DNA from: CALHAX01 sp039816705
GTDB lineage: Bacteria > Pseudomonadota > Alphaproteobacteria > Rhizobiales > CALHAX01
Assembly: GCA_039816705.1 (NCBI GenBank)
Contig: JBCBXF010000118.1
Coordinates: 1 to 9,905 of the forward strand
Direction: 5' to 3'
DNA: 9,905 nucleotides
A model generated the notes under the pieces. The model was not told where the DNA came from. It worked only from the letters and a program-made list of their open reading frames with translations, and searched no databases. Every line of letters begins with the position of its first letter. The first letter of the stretch is position 1. Of the stretch, positions 1 to 7,121 are shown piece by piece. Position numbers and translations under genes: made by a program.

Positions 1-304
1 CGGCTTTCTCGGCATGGCCTGAGACACCGGCGCGACGATCAAGTTCCGCCATGACGTCCGCGAGCGGGACATCGCGAGACGCCAGCAGGACAAGCAGATG
101 ATAAAGCACGTCCGCTGCCTCGGACGTGAGGTGCGCAGCATCCTCATCGAGCGCGGCAATCACCGTCTCGACAGCCTCCTCACCGAACTTCTTCGCGCAT
201 CGCTGTGGTCCGCCATCCAGCAAAGTGCGTGTGTAGGACGCCCCCGCATCGTCATCACGACGGGCAGCAATCGTGGCGGCCAAACGGTCCAGTGCATCAC
301 TCAT
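1..304 (-). CDS. hisE: Phosphoribosyl-ATP pyrophosphohydrolase (HisE), 3' end outside the window
   Basis: This gene was translated by hand from the minus strand. It starts at ATG 304-302 and reads MSDALDRLAATIAARR, followed by about 85 more residues to the left edge, so 101 codons are present. HisE hydrolyses phosphoribosyl-ATP to phosphoribosyl-AMP, the second step of histidine biosynthesis, in the cytoplasm. Family signatures seen are KKFGEEAVETVIAA (around residues 40-53), EAADVLYHLLVLL in the second half, and a terminal GVSGHAEKA. These form the all-alpha MazG-like fold, whose Glu/Asp residues bind Mg. The family is usually 105-110 residues long, so only a few C-terminal residues are missing. 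The start overlaps the hisF stop by four bases (ATGA), marking it as the distal gene of the operon. No hisI domain is fused to the visible part. Confidence 0.93.
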   Translation of the reverse strand, partial: MSDALDRLAATIAARRDDDAGASYTRTLLDGGPQRCAKKFGEEAVETVIAALDEDAAHLTSEAADVLYHLLVLLASRDVPLADVMAELDRRAGVSGHAEKA

Positions 305-1095
305 CTTGACGGCTCCACCAGATCGAGCCGGACATCTACCCCGGCCTGCGCCATATGCTTCTTCGCCTCCGCCACCGTATGATCGCCGAAGTGGAAGATC
401 GATGCCGCCAGCACTGCGCTCGCATGCCCCTCCCGCACGCCATCCACAAGGTGATCAAGCGTGCCAACCCCGCCGCTCGCAACAACAGGAACCCGCACCG
501 CATCAGCGATCGCCCGCGTCAGCGGAAGGTTGAACCCTTCCCGTGTTCCATCCCGATCCATCGAGGTGAGCAAAATCTCTCCCGCACCAAGCGCAACGAC
601 CTGCTCTGCAAACGCCACTGCCTCGATACCTGTCGCCTCACGACCGCCATGCGTGAAAATCTCCCATCGCAGGGGCTCACCGGGCGCCGAAACCGTTTTC
701 GCGTCGATCGCGACCACAATGCATTGCGTGCCGAACTTCTCCGCGCAGTCCCGCACAAGTTCGGGCCGTCGCACAGCAGCCGTATTGATCGACACCTTGT
801 CCGCGCCCGCCTGCAGCAGCCGGCGAATATCCTCCGGCTCTCGCACACCGCCACCAACAGTCAGCGGCATGAAACAGCGCTCTGCCGTGCGTTGCACGAT
901 ATCAAGCAGCGTTCCCCGCTGCTCGTGGCTCGCCGTGATGTCAAGAAAACAGAGCTCGTCCGCCCCCGCCGCATCATAGGCTGCAGCTGCCTCGACAGGA
1001 TCGCCCGCATCGATCAGATCAACAAAGTTGACCCCTTTGACGACCCGCCCATCCTTGACGTCCAGACATGGGATCACACGCACCTTCAGTGTCAT
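301..1095 (-). CDS. hisF: Imidazole glycerol phosphate synthase cyclase subunit HisF
   Basis: HisF is 264 residues long, full length for the family. It is the cyclase half of IGP synthase: ammonia released by HisH reacts with PRFAR to give imidazole glycerol phosphate and AICAR. The (beta/alpha)8 barrel is recognised from the N-terminal VIPCLDVKDGRVVKGVNF, with catalytic Asp12, from VVAIDAKTVS with the second catalytic Asp131, and from phosphate-binding glycine motifs LTVGGGVRE (near 79-86) and VVASGGVG. The ATG at 1095-1093 overlaps the stop of the upstream arginase-like gene by four bases, and its own stop overlaps the hisE start. In many alphaproteobacteria hisF directly follows hisA; here the two are separated by the arginase-like gene. 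All residues expected for activity are present. Confidence 0.97.
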   Translation of the reverse strand: MTLKVRVIPCLDVKDGRVVKGVNFVDLIDAGDPVEAAAAYDAAGADELCFLDITASHEQRGTLLDIVQRTAERCFMPLTVGGGVREPEDIRRLLQAGADKVSINTAAVRRPELVRDCAEKFGTQCIVVAIDAKTVSAPGEPLRWEIFTHGGREATGIEAVAFAEQVVALGAGEILLTSMDRDGTREGFNLPLTRAIADAVRVPVVASGGVGTLDHLVDGVREGHASAVLAASIFHFGDHTVAEAKKHMAQAGVDVRLDLVEPSR

Positions 1096-1922
1096 GCCAC
1101 GGCCCCCTTCTGCGCCTCAACGATCGCCTTCACATGATCAATCGCGATCTTATAGGCCTCTGCCGCATCGTCGGCTGCCGGATCAAGTCCGGTGACAGCC
1201 ATGACGCCGACGTTCGGAACAGCGCGCACGACATCGCGCACCTCGTCGACGGACGGACCGCCCTCAGCGGCAAACCGGTTCGCACGCACGGTCAGCGCAT
1301 TGTGCACGTCCATATCGAGATGCAGGTATGTCGACGCAGTCCCTGCGAGCCGTTCAGCAATTTGAGTCGTCTCTCCGCTGATCGGAATGCCGGCATCACG
1401 GATCACCGCCGCCTCACCCGCGTCGACCTCACGAGCGCCGAACAGTGCGACATTCGAAAGATCGAAAGGCGTTGTTCCCGCCAGCTCTCGCCCCATCGCT
1501 CGCCAGCAGAGTCCGGCCGCCGCAGACAACGCCATCCCTTCGAACAATCCGCTGACGGATGTCTCTGGCGTGTTGAGGTCGGGGTGCGCATCGCACCACA
1601 CGACCCCGGTCCCCGCACCCCCGAGCCCACTTGCCGCCACGCCAAGTGCGGCGAGAGAACAGCTGCCACACAACACGATGGGAAGATTGCCGGCCTCACA
1701 CGCCACATCGATCGCCTTCCCGATGTCGCGGGCAAGCTTAAACCCGGCGGCAAGCTCTTCGCCGTCGTCTCCCTCAGAGAACAACGTCATCTCAGAGACA
1801 TCGATGCCCGCCTGATGCAACACCTCTGCAAGCCCGGCTTCCCGCAAGGCAAACGGTAGATCACACCACGACACACCGGCAGGCCGGTTGGGCCAGTACA
1901 CATAGATCAGCGAAACACTCAC
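1092..1922 (-). CDS. Arginase/agmatinase-fold (ureohydrolase family) protein inside the his operon, divergent active site
   Basis: A 276-residue protein with a GTG start; GTGA overlaps the hisA stop, and a GAGG lies seven bases before the start. The ureohydrolase fold is suggested by ordered motifs: CGSCS (85-89) at the place of GGDHS, DAHPDLNTPETSVSG (111-125) matching DAHxDxNTPxxSxSG, FEGM (127-130) in place of the usual HGM, and HLDMDVHNA (201-209) matching SxDVDxxDP. The Mn ligands Asp111, His113, Asp115, Asp203 and Asp205 are kept. The first-ligand His is replaced by Cys88, and the second-shell catalytic His (H141 of rat arginase I) by Glu128. Known relatives hydrolyse guanidino or formimino groups of arginine, agmatine or formiminoglutamate. 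The substrate here cannot be read from the sequence, and the changes argue against plain arginase activity. Its place between hisA and hisF suggests a job linked to histidine synthesis; that is inference. Confidence 0.78.
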   Translation of the reverse strand: MSVSLIYVYWPNRPAGVSWCDLPFALREAGLAEVLHQAGIDVSEMTLFSEGDDGEELAAGFKLARDIGKAIDVACEAGNLPIVLCGSCSLAALGVAASGLGGAGTGVVWCDAHPDLNTPETSVSGLFEGMALSAAAGLCWRAMGRELAGTTPFDLSNVALFGAREVDAGEAAVIRDAGIPISGETTQIAERLAGTASTYLHLDMDVHNALTVRANRFAAEGGPSVDEVRDVVRAVPNVGVMAVTGLDPAADDAAEAYKIAIDHVKAIVEAQKGAVA

Positions 1923-2668
1923 GACGACGCCTCGCCGTCAGCACCTCGTGCAAGCTCGTCCAGCGCGACACGCGGCTCAATGCGCCCATCATAAATCGCG
2001 CGACCGGCGATTGCCCCTTCCAGTTTCGCGCACCGAGGAGACGCAAGCGCAACAATATCCTCCATCGAGGCCAACCCGCCCGATGCAATCACCGGAATGC
2101 TGACCGCATCCGCCAGAGCAAGGGTCGCATCAAGATTCAGGCCGGCTAACACGCCGTCCCGCGCGATGTCTGTGAATATCAATGCAGCAACGCCCGCATC
2201 CTCAAATTGACGCGCAAGATCATGCGCCGACACGTCACTGACGTCAGCCCACCCCTCGACCGCGACCATGCCATCCCGGGCATCGATCCCGACGACAACC
2301 TGACCTGGAAAGTCACGACAGGCGTCGCGAACGAGCGCAGGATCCTTCAGCGCTGCCGTCCCCAGAATGACACGCCGGATCCCCTTATCGATCCACATGC
2401 GAACTGTTTCGAGATCACGGATGCCACCACCCAGCTGAACCGGCATTGAGACCGCATCCAGAATGTCGTCGACCGCTGCACCGTTGACCGGCGAACCGGC
2501 AAACGCACCATTGAGATCAACCACATGCAGGAATGAAAAACCCTGCGTCTCAAACATCGCCGCCTGTGCGGCCGGATCGGTATTGAAGACCGTCGCCTCG
2601 GCCATTTCACCACGTTTCAACCGGACACAATGGCCGTCCTTGAGATCGATTGCAGGAAACAGGATCAT
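1919..2668 (-). CDS. hisA: ProFAR isomerase HisA
   Basis: HisA isomerises ProFAR to PRFAR by an Amadori rearrangement, the step before the HisHF reaction. I chose ATG 2668-2666 (249 residues, MILFPAIDLKDG...) because it overlaps the hisH stop as ATGA and puts the catalytic Asp at position 8, as usual in the family. A TTG three codons upstream would add only MAA and is less likely. Seen motifs are Asp8 in PAIDLKDG, VQLGGGIRD (77-85) for phosphate binding, GIDARDG with Asp129, TDIARDG with Asp167 (the likely second acid/base), and VIASGGLAS for the second phosphate site. It is a half-barrel-duplicated TIM barrel like HisF. The gene is full length with nothing missing. The downstream arginase-like gene begins on its stop codon. 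Confidence 0.96.
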   Translation of the reverse strand: MILFPAIDLKDGHCVRLKRGEMAEATVFNTDPAAQAAMFETQGFSFLHVVDLNGAFAGSPVNGAAVDDILDAVSMPVQLGGGIRDLETVRMWIDKGIRRVILGTAALKDPALVRDACRDFPGQVVVGIDARDGMVAVEGWADVSDVSAHDLARQFEDAGVAALIFTDIARDGVLAGLNLDATLALADAVSIPVIASGGLASMEDIVALASPRCAKLEGAIAGRAIYDGRIEPRVALDELARGADGEASS

Positions 2669-3318
2669 GGCTGCCAACGGAGAAAACTAGTGATGAAGGC
2701 CAGACCGAGTTGCTGGCTTTTCTCGGGGTGAAATTGCGTCCCGACGATATTGTCCCGCGCAACCACCGCCGTAATCGGACCACCGTGGTCCGTCTGCGCA
2801 ATGACATGATCACGCGTCGTCGCCGCCAGATGGAACGAATGTACGAAGTAGGCGTGCCAACCCGTGGTGCCGAGCGGAATATCATCGAACAATGGATGCG
2901 CGCCCGCCCGCGAAAGCGTGTTCCAACCCATATGCGGGATCTTCAGATCCGGATCCGACGGTACGACTTCGGTGACATCACCAGCAATCCAGCCAAAGCC
3001 GGGCGTCTCGCCGTGCTCCAGCCCGCGGGTTGCAAGCAATTGCATGCCAACGCAAATGCCACAGAACGGCACCGCCCGGCTCATCACGACATCCGTGATC
3101 GCATCCATCATGCCATCGACCGCCACAAGCCCGGCGTGACAGTCCGCAAACGCGCCAACACCAGGCAAAACCACGCGATCGGCCTTCGCAACACGCGCCG
3201 GATCGCCCGTCACGGCGATCTCGCAGGGCAGCCCAGCCTCACGACCGGCACGCTCAAAAGCTTTCGCGGCAGAATGCAGGTTGCCCGAGCCATAGTCGAT
3301 GATGGCGACCGTCTCCAT
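2665..3318 (-). CDS. hisH: Imidazole glycerol phosphate synthase glutaminase subunit HisH
   Basis: HisH hydrolyses glutamine and channels the ammonia to HisF in the cytoplasmic HisHF complex. The 217-residue frame starting at ATG 3318 (METVAIIDYGSGNLHS) was chosen because the class I amidotransferase N-terminus follows at once and an AGGTG lies about six bases upstream. A TTG at 3333 would add five residues and overlap the preceding stop as TTGA, so it remains possible. The triad is visible: Cys89 in FCGICVGMQLL, and His197 and Glu199 in TQFHPEKS. The oxyanion region PGVGAF (52-57) and the HMGWN motif (129-133) are also typical. Its stop overlaps the hisA start by four bases. The upstream neighbour is the DUF2628 membrane protein. 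Confidence 0.96.
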   Translation of the reverse strand: METVAIIDYGSGNLHSAAKAFERAGREAGLPCEIAVTGDPARVAKADRVVLPGVGAFADCHAGLVAVDGMMDAITDVVMSRAVPFCGICVGMQLLATRGLEHGETPGFGWIAGDVTEVVPSDPDLKIPHMGWNTLSRAGAHPLFDDIPLGTTGWHAYFVHSFHLAATTRDHVIAQTDHGGPITAVVARDNIVGTQFHPEKSQQLGLAFITSFLRWQP

Positions 3319-3329
3319 GGTGCACCTAC

Positions 3330-3773
3330 TCAACTTGGCGTCACAAGCGACGACGGCATACCAGCGCCACCATCCACCGGCGACGAGACAACCGCCATCG
3401 TCTCTCTGGCTGTGGAGAAAAACCGCAGCTCCGCTGCCTCAGGATCATCAGCCTGAACCACTGCAATCTCGGCAAAACCCGCGCGCTCGACCGACCACCG
3501 ACGCAGCGCGGTGGCATTGAGCCCCACGGCCACCGCCAGCAGCGACTGGAGCAACATCATCCCTACCGGCACAACACTCCCGGACGCAGCGAGCGCACCA
3601 AGCGCCAGCACAACCGCGACATAACCCGCAGCGACCCACCACATCCGATGCCAGAGAAACCAGAGCACCCCGAAGATCAACGCAAACGGAGAAAAACCAT
3701 CACGCAGAAACTGAACATCGCTCACCGGGTCAACAACAACACCGTCACGCGCATGCACGGAAAACGTCGCCAT
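3330..3773 (-). CDS. Small membrane protein, DUF2628-like, in the his operon
   Basis: A 147-residue protein with no enzymatic motif that I recognise. The N-terminal part (MATFSVHARDG..., with VQFLRDGFSPFALIFGVLWF following) resembles DUF2628 proteins, which often sit between hisB and hisH in alphaproteobacteria. Three hydrophobic stretches are visible, about residues 28-41, 46-63 and 68-88, the first rich in Trp and Phe. They are followed by an Arg-rich turn (RRW) and a soluble tail of about 55 residues. It begins three bases after the hisB stop and ends 11 bases before the hisH ATG, so it is clearly co-transcribed with the pathway. Its function is unknown; a link between the membrane and histidine synthesis or transport is speculation. 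The tail (ADDPEAAELRFFST) fits the usual C-terminal part of this family. Confidence 0.8.
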   Translation of the reverse strand: MATFSVHARDGVVVDPVSDVQFLRDGFSPFALIFGVLWFLWHRMWWVAAGYVAVVLALGALAASGSVVPVGMMLLQSLLAVAVGLNATALRRWSVERAGFAEIAVVQADDPEAAELRFFSTARETMAVVSSPVDGGAGMPSSLVTPS

Positions 3774-3776
3774 GGC

Positions 3777-4397
3777 CTAGAGCGACCCCTTTGTCGACGG
3801 AACCCGTCCCGACTGCCGAGGATCAATCGTCATGGCCGTGCGAAGCGCCCGCGCCAAGCCCTTGAAGCAGGTCTCGGCGATATGATGATTGTTAGCACCA
3901 TAGAGATTTGTAACGTGCAGCGTGATCCCGGCATTTTGCGCGAACGCCTGGAACCACTCCCGAAACAGCTCGGTGTCAAAGTCGCCAACCTTGCCCTGCG
4001 AAAACGTCACGTCCCACACGAGAAACGGTCGCCCGGAAACGTCCACCACAACCCGCGTCAGCGTCTCGTCCATCGCAAGGTGCTCGCTGGCGTAACGTGT
4101 GATGCCAGCTTTATCACCGAGCGCCTCCTGCAGCGCCTGCCCCAATACAATGCCGCAGTCTTCGGTCGTGTGATGCTGATCGATATGGAGATCACCATCA
4201 CAGCTCAGCGTAATGTCCATCAGGCCGTGGCGTGCAAGCTGCTCCAGCATGTGATCGAGAAACCCGACGCCCGTCTGGATATTTGCCGCGCCAGTCCCGT
4301 CGATCGCCAGCTCCGCTGAGATCCTGGTCTCACGTGTTTCGCGCACGCGCGTGGCTGTGCGACCAGCGTTGCGCGGGGTTAAACTCTGCTTGCTCAT
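3777..4397 (-). CDS. hisB: Imidazoleglycerol-phosphate dehydratase HisB (monofunctional)
   Basis: HisB dehydrates imidazole glycerol phosphate to imidazole acetol phosphate, a Mn-dependent step, and the family forms a 24-mer. ATG 4397-4395 gives 206 residues. The frame stays open for another 84 codons upstream, but that stretch has no family similarity and would cross the hslV promoter region. Motifs are TGVGFLDHMLEQLARHG (42-58), the metal-binding HHTTED (75-80) and NNHHIAE (169-175), and the terminal PSTKG (200-204). It has no HAD phosphatase domain, so histidinol-phosphate phosphatase must be encoded elsewhere, as is usual in alphaproteobacteria. It is the first gene of the minus-strand his operon, so the operon promoter should lie in the 178-base gap shared with hslV. 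I see no strong -10/-35 pair for it, and its ribosome binding site is weak. Confidence 0.96.
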   Translation of the reverse strand: MSKQSLTPRNAGRTATRVRETRETRISAELAIDGTGAANIQTGVGFLDHMLEQLARHGLMDITLSCDGDLHIDQHHTTEDCGIVLGQALQEALGDKAGITRYASEHLAMDETLTRVVVDVSGRPFLVWDVTFSQGKVGDFDTELFREWFQAFAQNAGITLHVTNLYGANNHHIAETCFKGLARALRTAMTIDPRQSGRVPSTKGSL

Positions 4398-4515
4398 GAA
4401 TAAAGCCGTGTCCTGGTCGTTCGCGGCATGCTCTATCAGGTGCGCAGAGCAGACGCCACCGATGACAACAGCAACCACCGGACATGGCCAAAGCGTCCCT
4501 CCGCCGGTCTCCCTG

Positions 4516-4544
4516 CTTGACGTCACCGCACGCAACTCTGATAT
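4516..4544 (+). promoter_or_regulatory. Candidate sigma-32 (RpoH) type promoter for hslVU
   Basis: CTTGAC at 4516-4521 is followed, after 16 bases, by CTGATAT at 4538-4544. The alphaproteobacterial RpoH pattern is roughly CTTG(AC), a 16-17 base spacer, then CYTATNT; the -10 box here differs at one position. Transcription would begin near 4551, giving a leader of about 25 bases before the hslV ATG at 4576. Heat-shock control of hslVU is well established in other bacteria, which supports the reading, but the match was made by eye. Confidence 0.5.
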
Positions 4545-4575
4545 CGCGCAGACGTGCGAAGCGAACGGAACCCAG

Positions 4576-5163
4576 ATGACCGACCACACACCAAACGGCC
4601 CACCAACGTGGCACGCGACGACCATCCTGACCGTGCGCAAAGGAGGCACCGTTGTGGTTGCTGGTGACGGTCAGGTTTCACTCGGCCAGACCGTGATCAA
4701 GGGGAACGCGCGTAAAGTCCGCCCGCTCGCCAGTGGCAAGGTGATATCGGGCTTTGCCGGCGCGACGGCCGACGCGTTCACACTGTTTGAACGGCTGGAA
4801 TCGAAGCTCGAACAGTATCCATCCCAGCTCACCCGCGCCTGCGTCGAGATGGCGAAGGACTGGCGCACTGATCGGTATCTCCGTCGCCTTGAAGCCATGA
4901 TGATCGTCGCCGATGAGACAACGACGCTCACGCTCACAGGCACCGGTGATGTGCTCGAGCCGCAGGACGATCTCATGGCCATCGGCTCCGGCGGCAACTA
5001 TGCCCTCGCCGCGGCCCGCGCCCTCCTCGACACCGATCTCGATGCGGAAGCCATTGCACGCAAGGCCATGCTCATCGCGGCAGACATATGCGTCTACACA
5101 AATGCCAATCTCGTGATCGAGACGCTCACGAGCACAGCAGACACAGGAACGACGCAACAATGA
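4576..5163 (+). CDS. hslV: ATP-dependent protease peptidase subunit HslV (ClpQ)
   Basis: HslV is the proteolytic half of the HslVU (ClpQY) protease, a double hexameric ring with an N-terminal threonine nucleophile. ATG 4576 gives 195 residues. The first 14 (MTDHTPNGPPTWHA) look like the propeptide found in alphaproteobacterial HslV; processing before Thr15 would expose the TTIL N-terminus. Other active-site residues are Asp31 and Lys47 (mature positions 17 and 33), within AGDGQVSLGQTVIKGNARKV. GFAGATADAFTLFERLE (59-75), KDWRTDRYLRRLEA (94-107) and AIGSGGNYALAAARAL (135-150) are family hallmarks. The frame is open upstream, but nothing there resembles HslV and the candidate promoter lies in it. 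The hslV stop overlaps the hslU start (ATGA), so the two subunits are made from one message. Confidence 0.97.
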   Translation: MTDHTPNGPPTWHATTILTVRKGGTVVVAGDGQVSLGQTVIKGNARKVRPLASGKVISGFAGATADAFTLFERLESKLEQYPSQLTRACVEMAKDWRTDRYLRRLEAMMIVADETTTLTLTGTGDVLEPQDDLMAIGSGGNYALAAARALLDTDLDAEAIARKAMLIAADICVYTNANLVIETLTSTADTGTTQQ

Positions 5164-6467
5164 CCAATTTTTCTCCGCGTGAGATCGTCTCCGAACTTGA
5201 TCGCCACATCGTCGGTCAACGCGAGGCCAAGCGTGCCGTCGCGATCGCTCTGCGCAATCGGTGGCGGCGCCAGCAACTTGAAGACGATCTTCGCGATGAG
5301 GTACTGCCGAAAAACATCCTGATGATCGGTCCAACCGGCGTCGGCAAAACCGAGATCTCCCGTCGACTGGCCAAGCTCGCAAACGCGCCGTTCATCAAGA
5401 TCGAGGCGACCAAATTCACCGAGGTTGGGTATGTCGGTCGCGACGTCGAGCAGATTGTCCGCGACCTCGTCGAGGCCGGCATCGCAATCGTGCGCGCAAA
5501 CAAACGCGCAGAGGTTGAAGCCCGTGCCCACGTCATGGCGGAAGAACGCGTGCTGGATGCGCTCGTCGGAGAGAACGCCAAGGATGCAACCCGCGCATCA
5601 TTTCGCAAGCGGCTGCGGGAAGGCGAACTCGACGACAAGGAGGTAACGCTTCAGATCTCGGACACCGGCAATCCGTTTCAGGGCATGGACATCCCCGGTA
5701 TGCCCGGCGGCTCCGTCGGCATGATCAATCTCAACGATATGCTCGGCAAAGCGATGGGCGGGCGCACCAAGCAACGCAAAATGCTCGTTCGCGACACCCA
5801 CGATATTCTCCTCAATGAAGAGGCTGACAAGTTGATCGACGAGGATCAGATCATCCTAGATGCGGTCAAGTCGGTCGAGAACGACGGGATCGTGTTTCTC
5901 GACGAGATCGACAAAATTTGCGCGCGGAGTGAAAAGACAGGCGGTGACGTCAGCCGAGAAGGCGTCCAGCGCGATCTCCTCCCTCTGATCGAGGGCACAA
6001 TCGTCGCGACAAAGTATGGTCCGGTTCACACCGATCACATCCTCTTCATCGCATCAGGTGCCTTCCACGTGGCAAAACCCTCGGATCTGCTCCCCGAGTT
6101 GCAGGGCCGCCTGCCGATCCGTGTCGAGCTTAATCCTCTCAGCCGCGACGATCTCCGCAGCATCCTGACCGATCCGAAGGCAAGTCTCATCCGCCAGTAC
6201 ACCGCTCTCCTTGGCACTGAAGGTGTCACGCTCGAATTCACACCGGAAGCCATCGACGCGCTTGCGGATGTGGCCGTAGAGGTCAATGAGAACGTCGAGA
6301 ATATTGGCGCCCGACGCCTGATGACGGTGATGGAGCGCGTGCTCGACACAGTCAGCTTTGAAGCGAGCGACCGCGATGGTGAAACGCTGGTGATCGACGC
6401 CGACTATGTGGCGTCACACGTTGGTGATCTGGCCAAAAACGCGGATCTTTCGCGCTTCATACTCTGA
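5160..6467 (+). CDS. hslU: HslVU protease ATPase/unfoldase subunit HslU (ClpY)
   Basis: HslU is the AAA+ hexameric unfoldase that feeds substrates into HslV. ATG 5160 overlaps the hslV stop by four bases and has AGGAA ten bases upstream (5145-5149), giving 435 residues, the usual length. Visible parts are Walker A GPTGVGKT (57-64), the pore loop GYVG (90-93), the I domain with its long helical and Gly/Met-rich stretch (about 110-230), Walker B IVFLDEID (244-251), PELQGRLP with the likely arginine finger Arg317, and sensor 2 GARR (383-386). The C-terminus LSRFIL is the tail that inserts between HslV subunits to activate the peptidase. All key residues are present. The gene ends directly against the stop codon of the convergent smr gene. 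Confidence 0.98.
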   Translation: MTNFSPREIVSELDRHIVGQREAKRAVAIALRNRWRRQQLEDDLRDEVLPKNILMIGPTGVGKTEISRRLAKLANAPFIKIEATKFTEVGYVGRDVEQIVRDLVEAGIAIVRANKRAEVEARAHVMAEERVLDALVGENAKDATRASFRKRLREGELDDKEVTLQISDTGNPFQGMDIPGMPGGSVGMINLNDMLGKAMGGRTKQRKMLVRDTHDILLNEEADKLIDEDQIILDAVKSVENDGIVFLDEIDKICARSEKTGGDVSREGVQRDLLPLIEGTIVATKYGPVHTDHILFIASGAFHVAKPSDLLPELQGRLPIRVELNPLSRDDLRSILTDPKASLIRQYTALLGTEGVTLEFTPEAIDALADVAVEVNENVENIGARRLMTVMERVLDTVSFEASDRDGETLVIDADYVASHVGDLAKNADLSRFIL

Positions 6468-7121
6468 CTATCGCGTTGGCTTGTTACCACGTCGGACATG
6501 GACAAAGAGTGCGCCGTCTCCTCCATGATGGCGGGGTGCGGTGGTGTAACTGACCACGAGCGAGCGAAACTCCGCATCTTCCAACCACTGCCGCACTACA
6601 CGGCGAAGCACACCGCGTTCCCGCGGCACCCCCCATGTATCAGTATCGTTGTTGTTGCCACCGTCCCGGGTCCCTTTACCGGTAATCACCGTGACATAGC
6701 GCGCACCCCGCGCCTGCGCCTGGACCAGAAACCGCCTCAGCGCCCCATGCGCCTCGTGCTGTCGCAAACCATGCAGATCAAGCGTCGCGTCAATCGAAAT
6801 CGATCCACGCGACAGCTGGCGGAACCGCTTGGTCTCGAACGTCCCAAGCGACGCCACTGGTTGCGCACTGGAAGGCGACGTCGGTGACCGACGTGGTGGC
6901 AGAGATCCATCGCGCGCGGCCACGTCACCGGTGCGCACAGGACGGACCGGTGCAGGCAGATCATGCTGTCGCATCAACGCCGCAAAATCCTCGCCGGGCG
7001 GTGCGACAGCCCGGTCGCTCAACGGTGTGACGCTATCCGTCACCTGTTTCCAGATCCGGCTCTCATCCGGTTGCAACGGACGACCACGTGATGGCGCAGG
7101 TTTATCTCCCTCACGGCTCAT
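6468..7121 (-). CDS. Smr/MutS2-type domain protein
   Basis: A 217-residue protein. The first 90 or so residues are Pro/Arg/Ser-rich and probably disordered, apart from a short IWKQVTDSVTPL segment typical of alphaproteobacterial Smr proteins. The Smr domain runs from about residue 108 to the end: LDLHG (115-119), EAHGALRRFLVQAQARG (123-139), VITGKG (145-150), GVLRRVVRQWL (170-180), and a final HHGGDGALFVHVRR (198-211). Smr domains are nicking or RNA-cleaving nuclease modules; for this stand-alone type the substrate is not settled. Between TGKG and GVLRR there is an Asn/Asp-rich stretch (GGNNNDTDTW, 154-163) that looks longer than usual. The ATG overlaps the mltA stop by four bases, so it is probably the last gene of a tim44-mltA-smr transcript. 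It converges on hslU with no spacer. Confidence 0.9.
   Translation of the reverse strand: MSREGDKPAPSRGRPLQPDESRIWKQVTDSVTPLSDRAVAPPGEDFAALMRQHDLPAPVRPVRTGDVAARDGSLPPRRSPTSPSSAQPVASLGTFETKRFRQLSRGSISIDATLDLHGLRQHEAHGALRRFLVQAQARGARYVTVITGKGTRDGGNNNDTDTWGVPRERGVLRRVVRQWLEDAEFRSLVVSYTTAPRHHGGDGALFVHVRRGNKPTR

Noticed and set aside
355..1859. Plus-strand frames of about 260 codons opposite hisF and the arginase-like gene
   Set aside because: They mirror the codons of clear genes, are rich in Arg/His/Pro, and have no recognisable motif.
4398..4575. His-rich leader peptide or attenuator before hisB
   Set aside because: I looked for runs of His codons and a terminator hairpin on the minus strand and found neither.
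4398..4649. 84-codon N-terminal extension of hisB in the same frame
   Set aside because: No HisB family has such an extension; it would cover the divergent promoter region and the hslV start. ATG 4397 gives the usual length.
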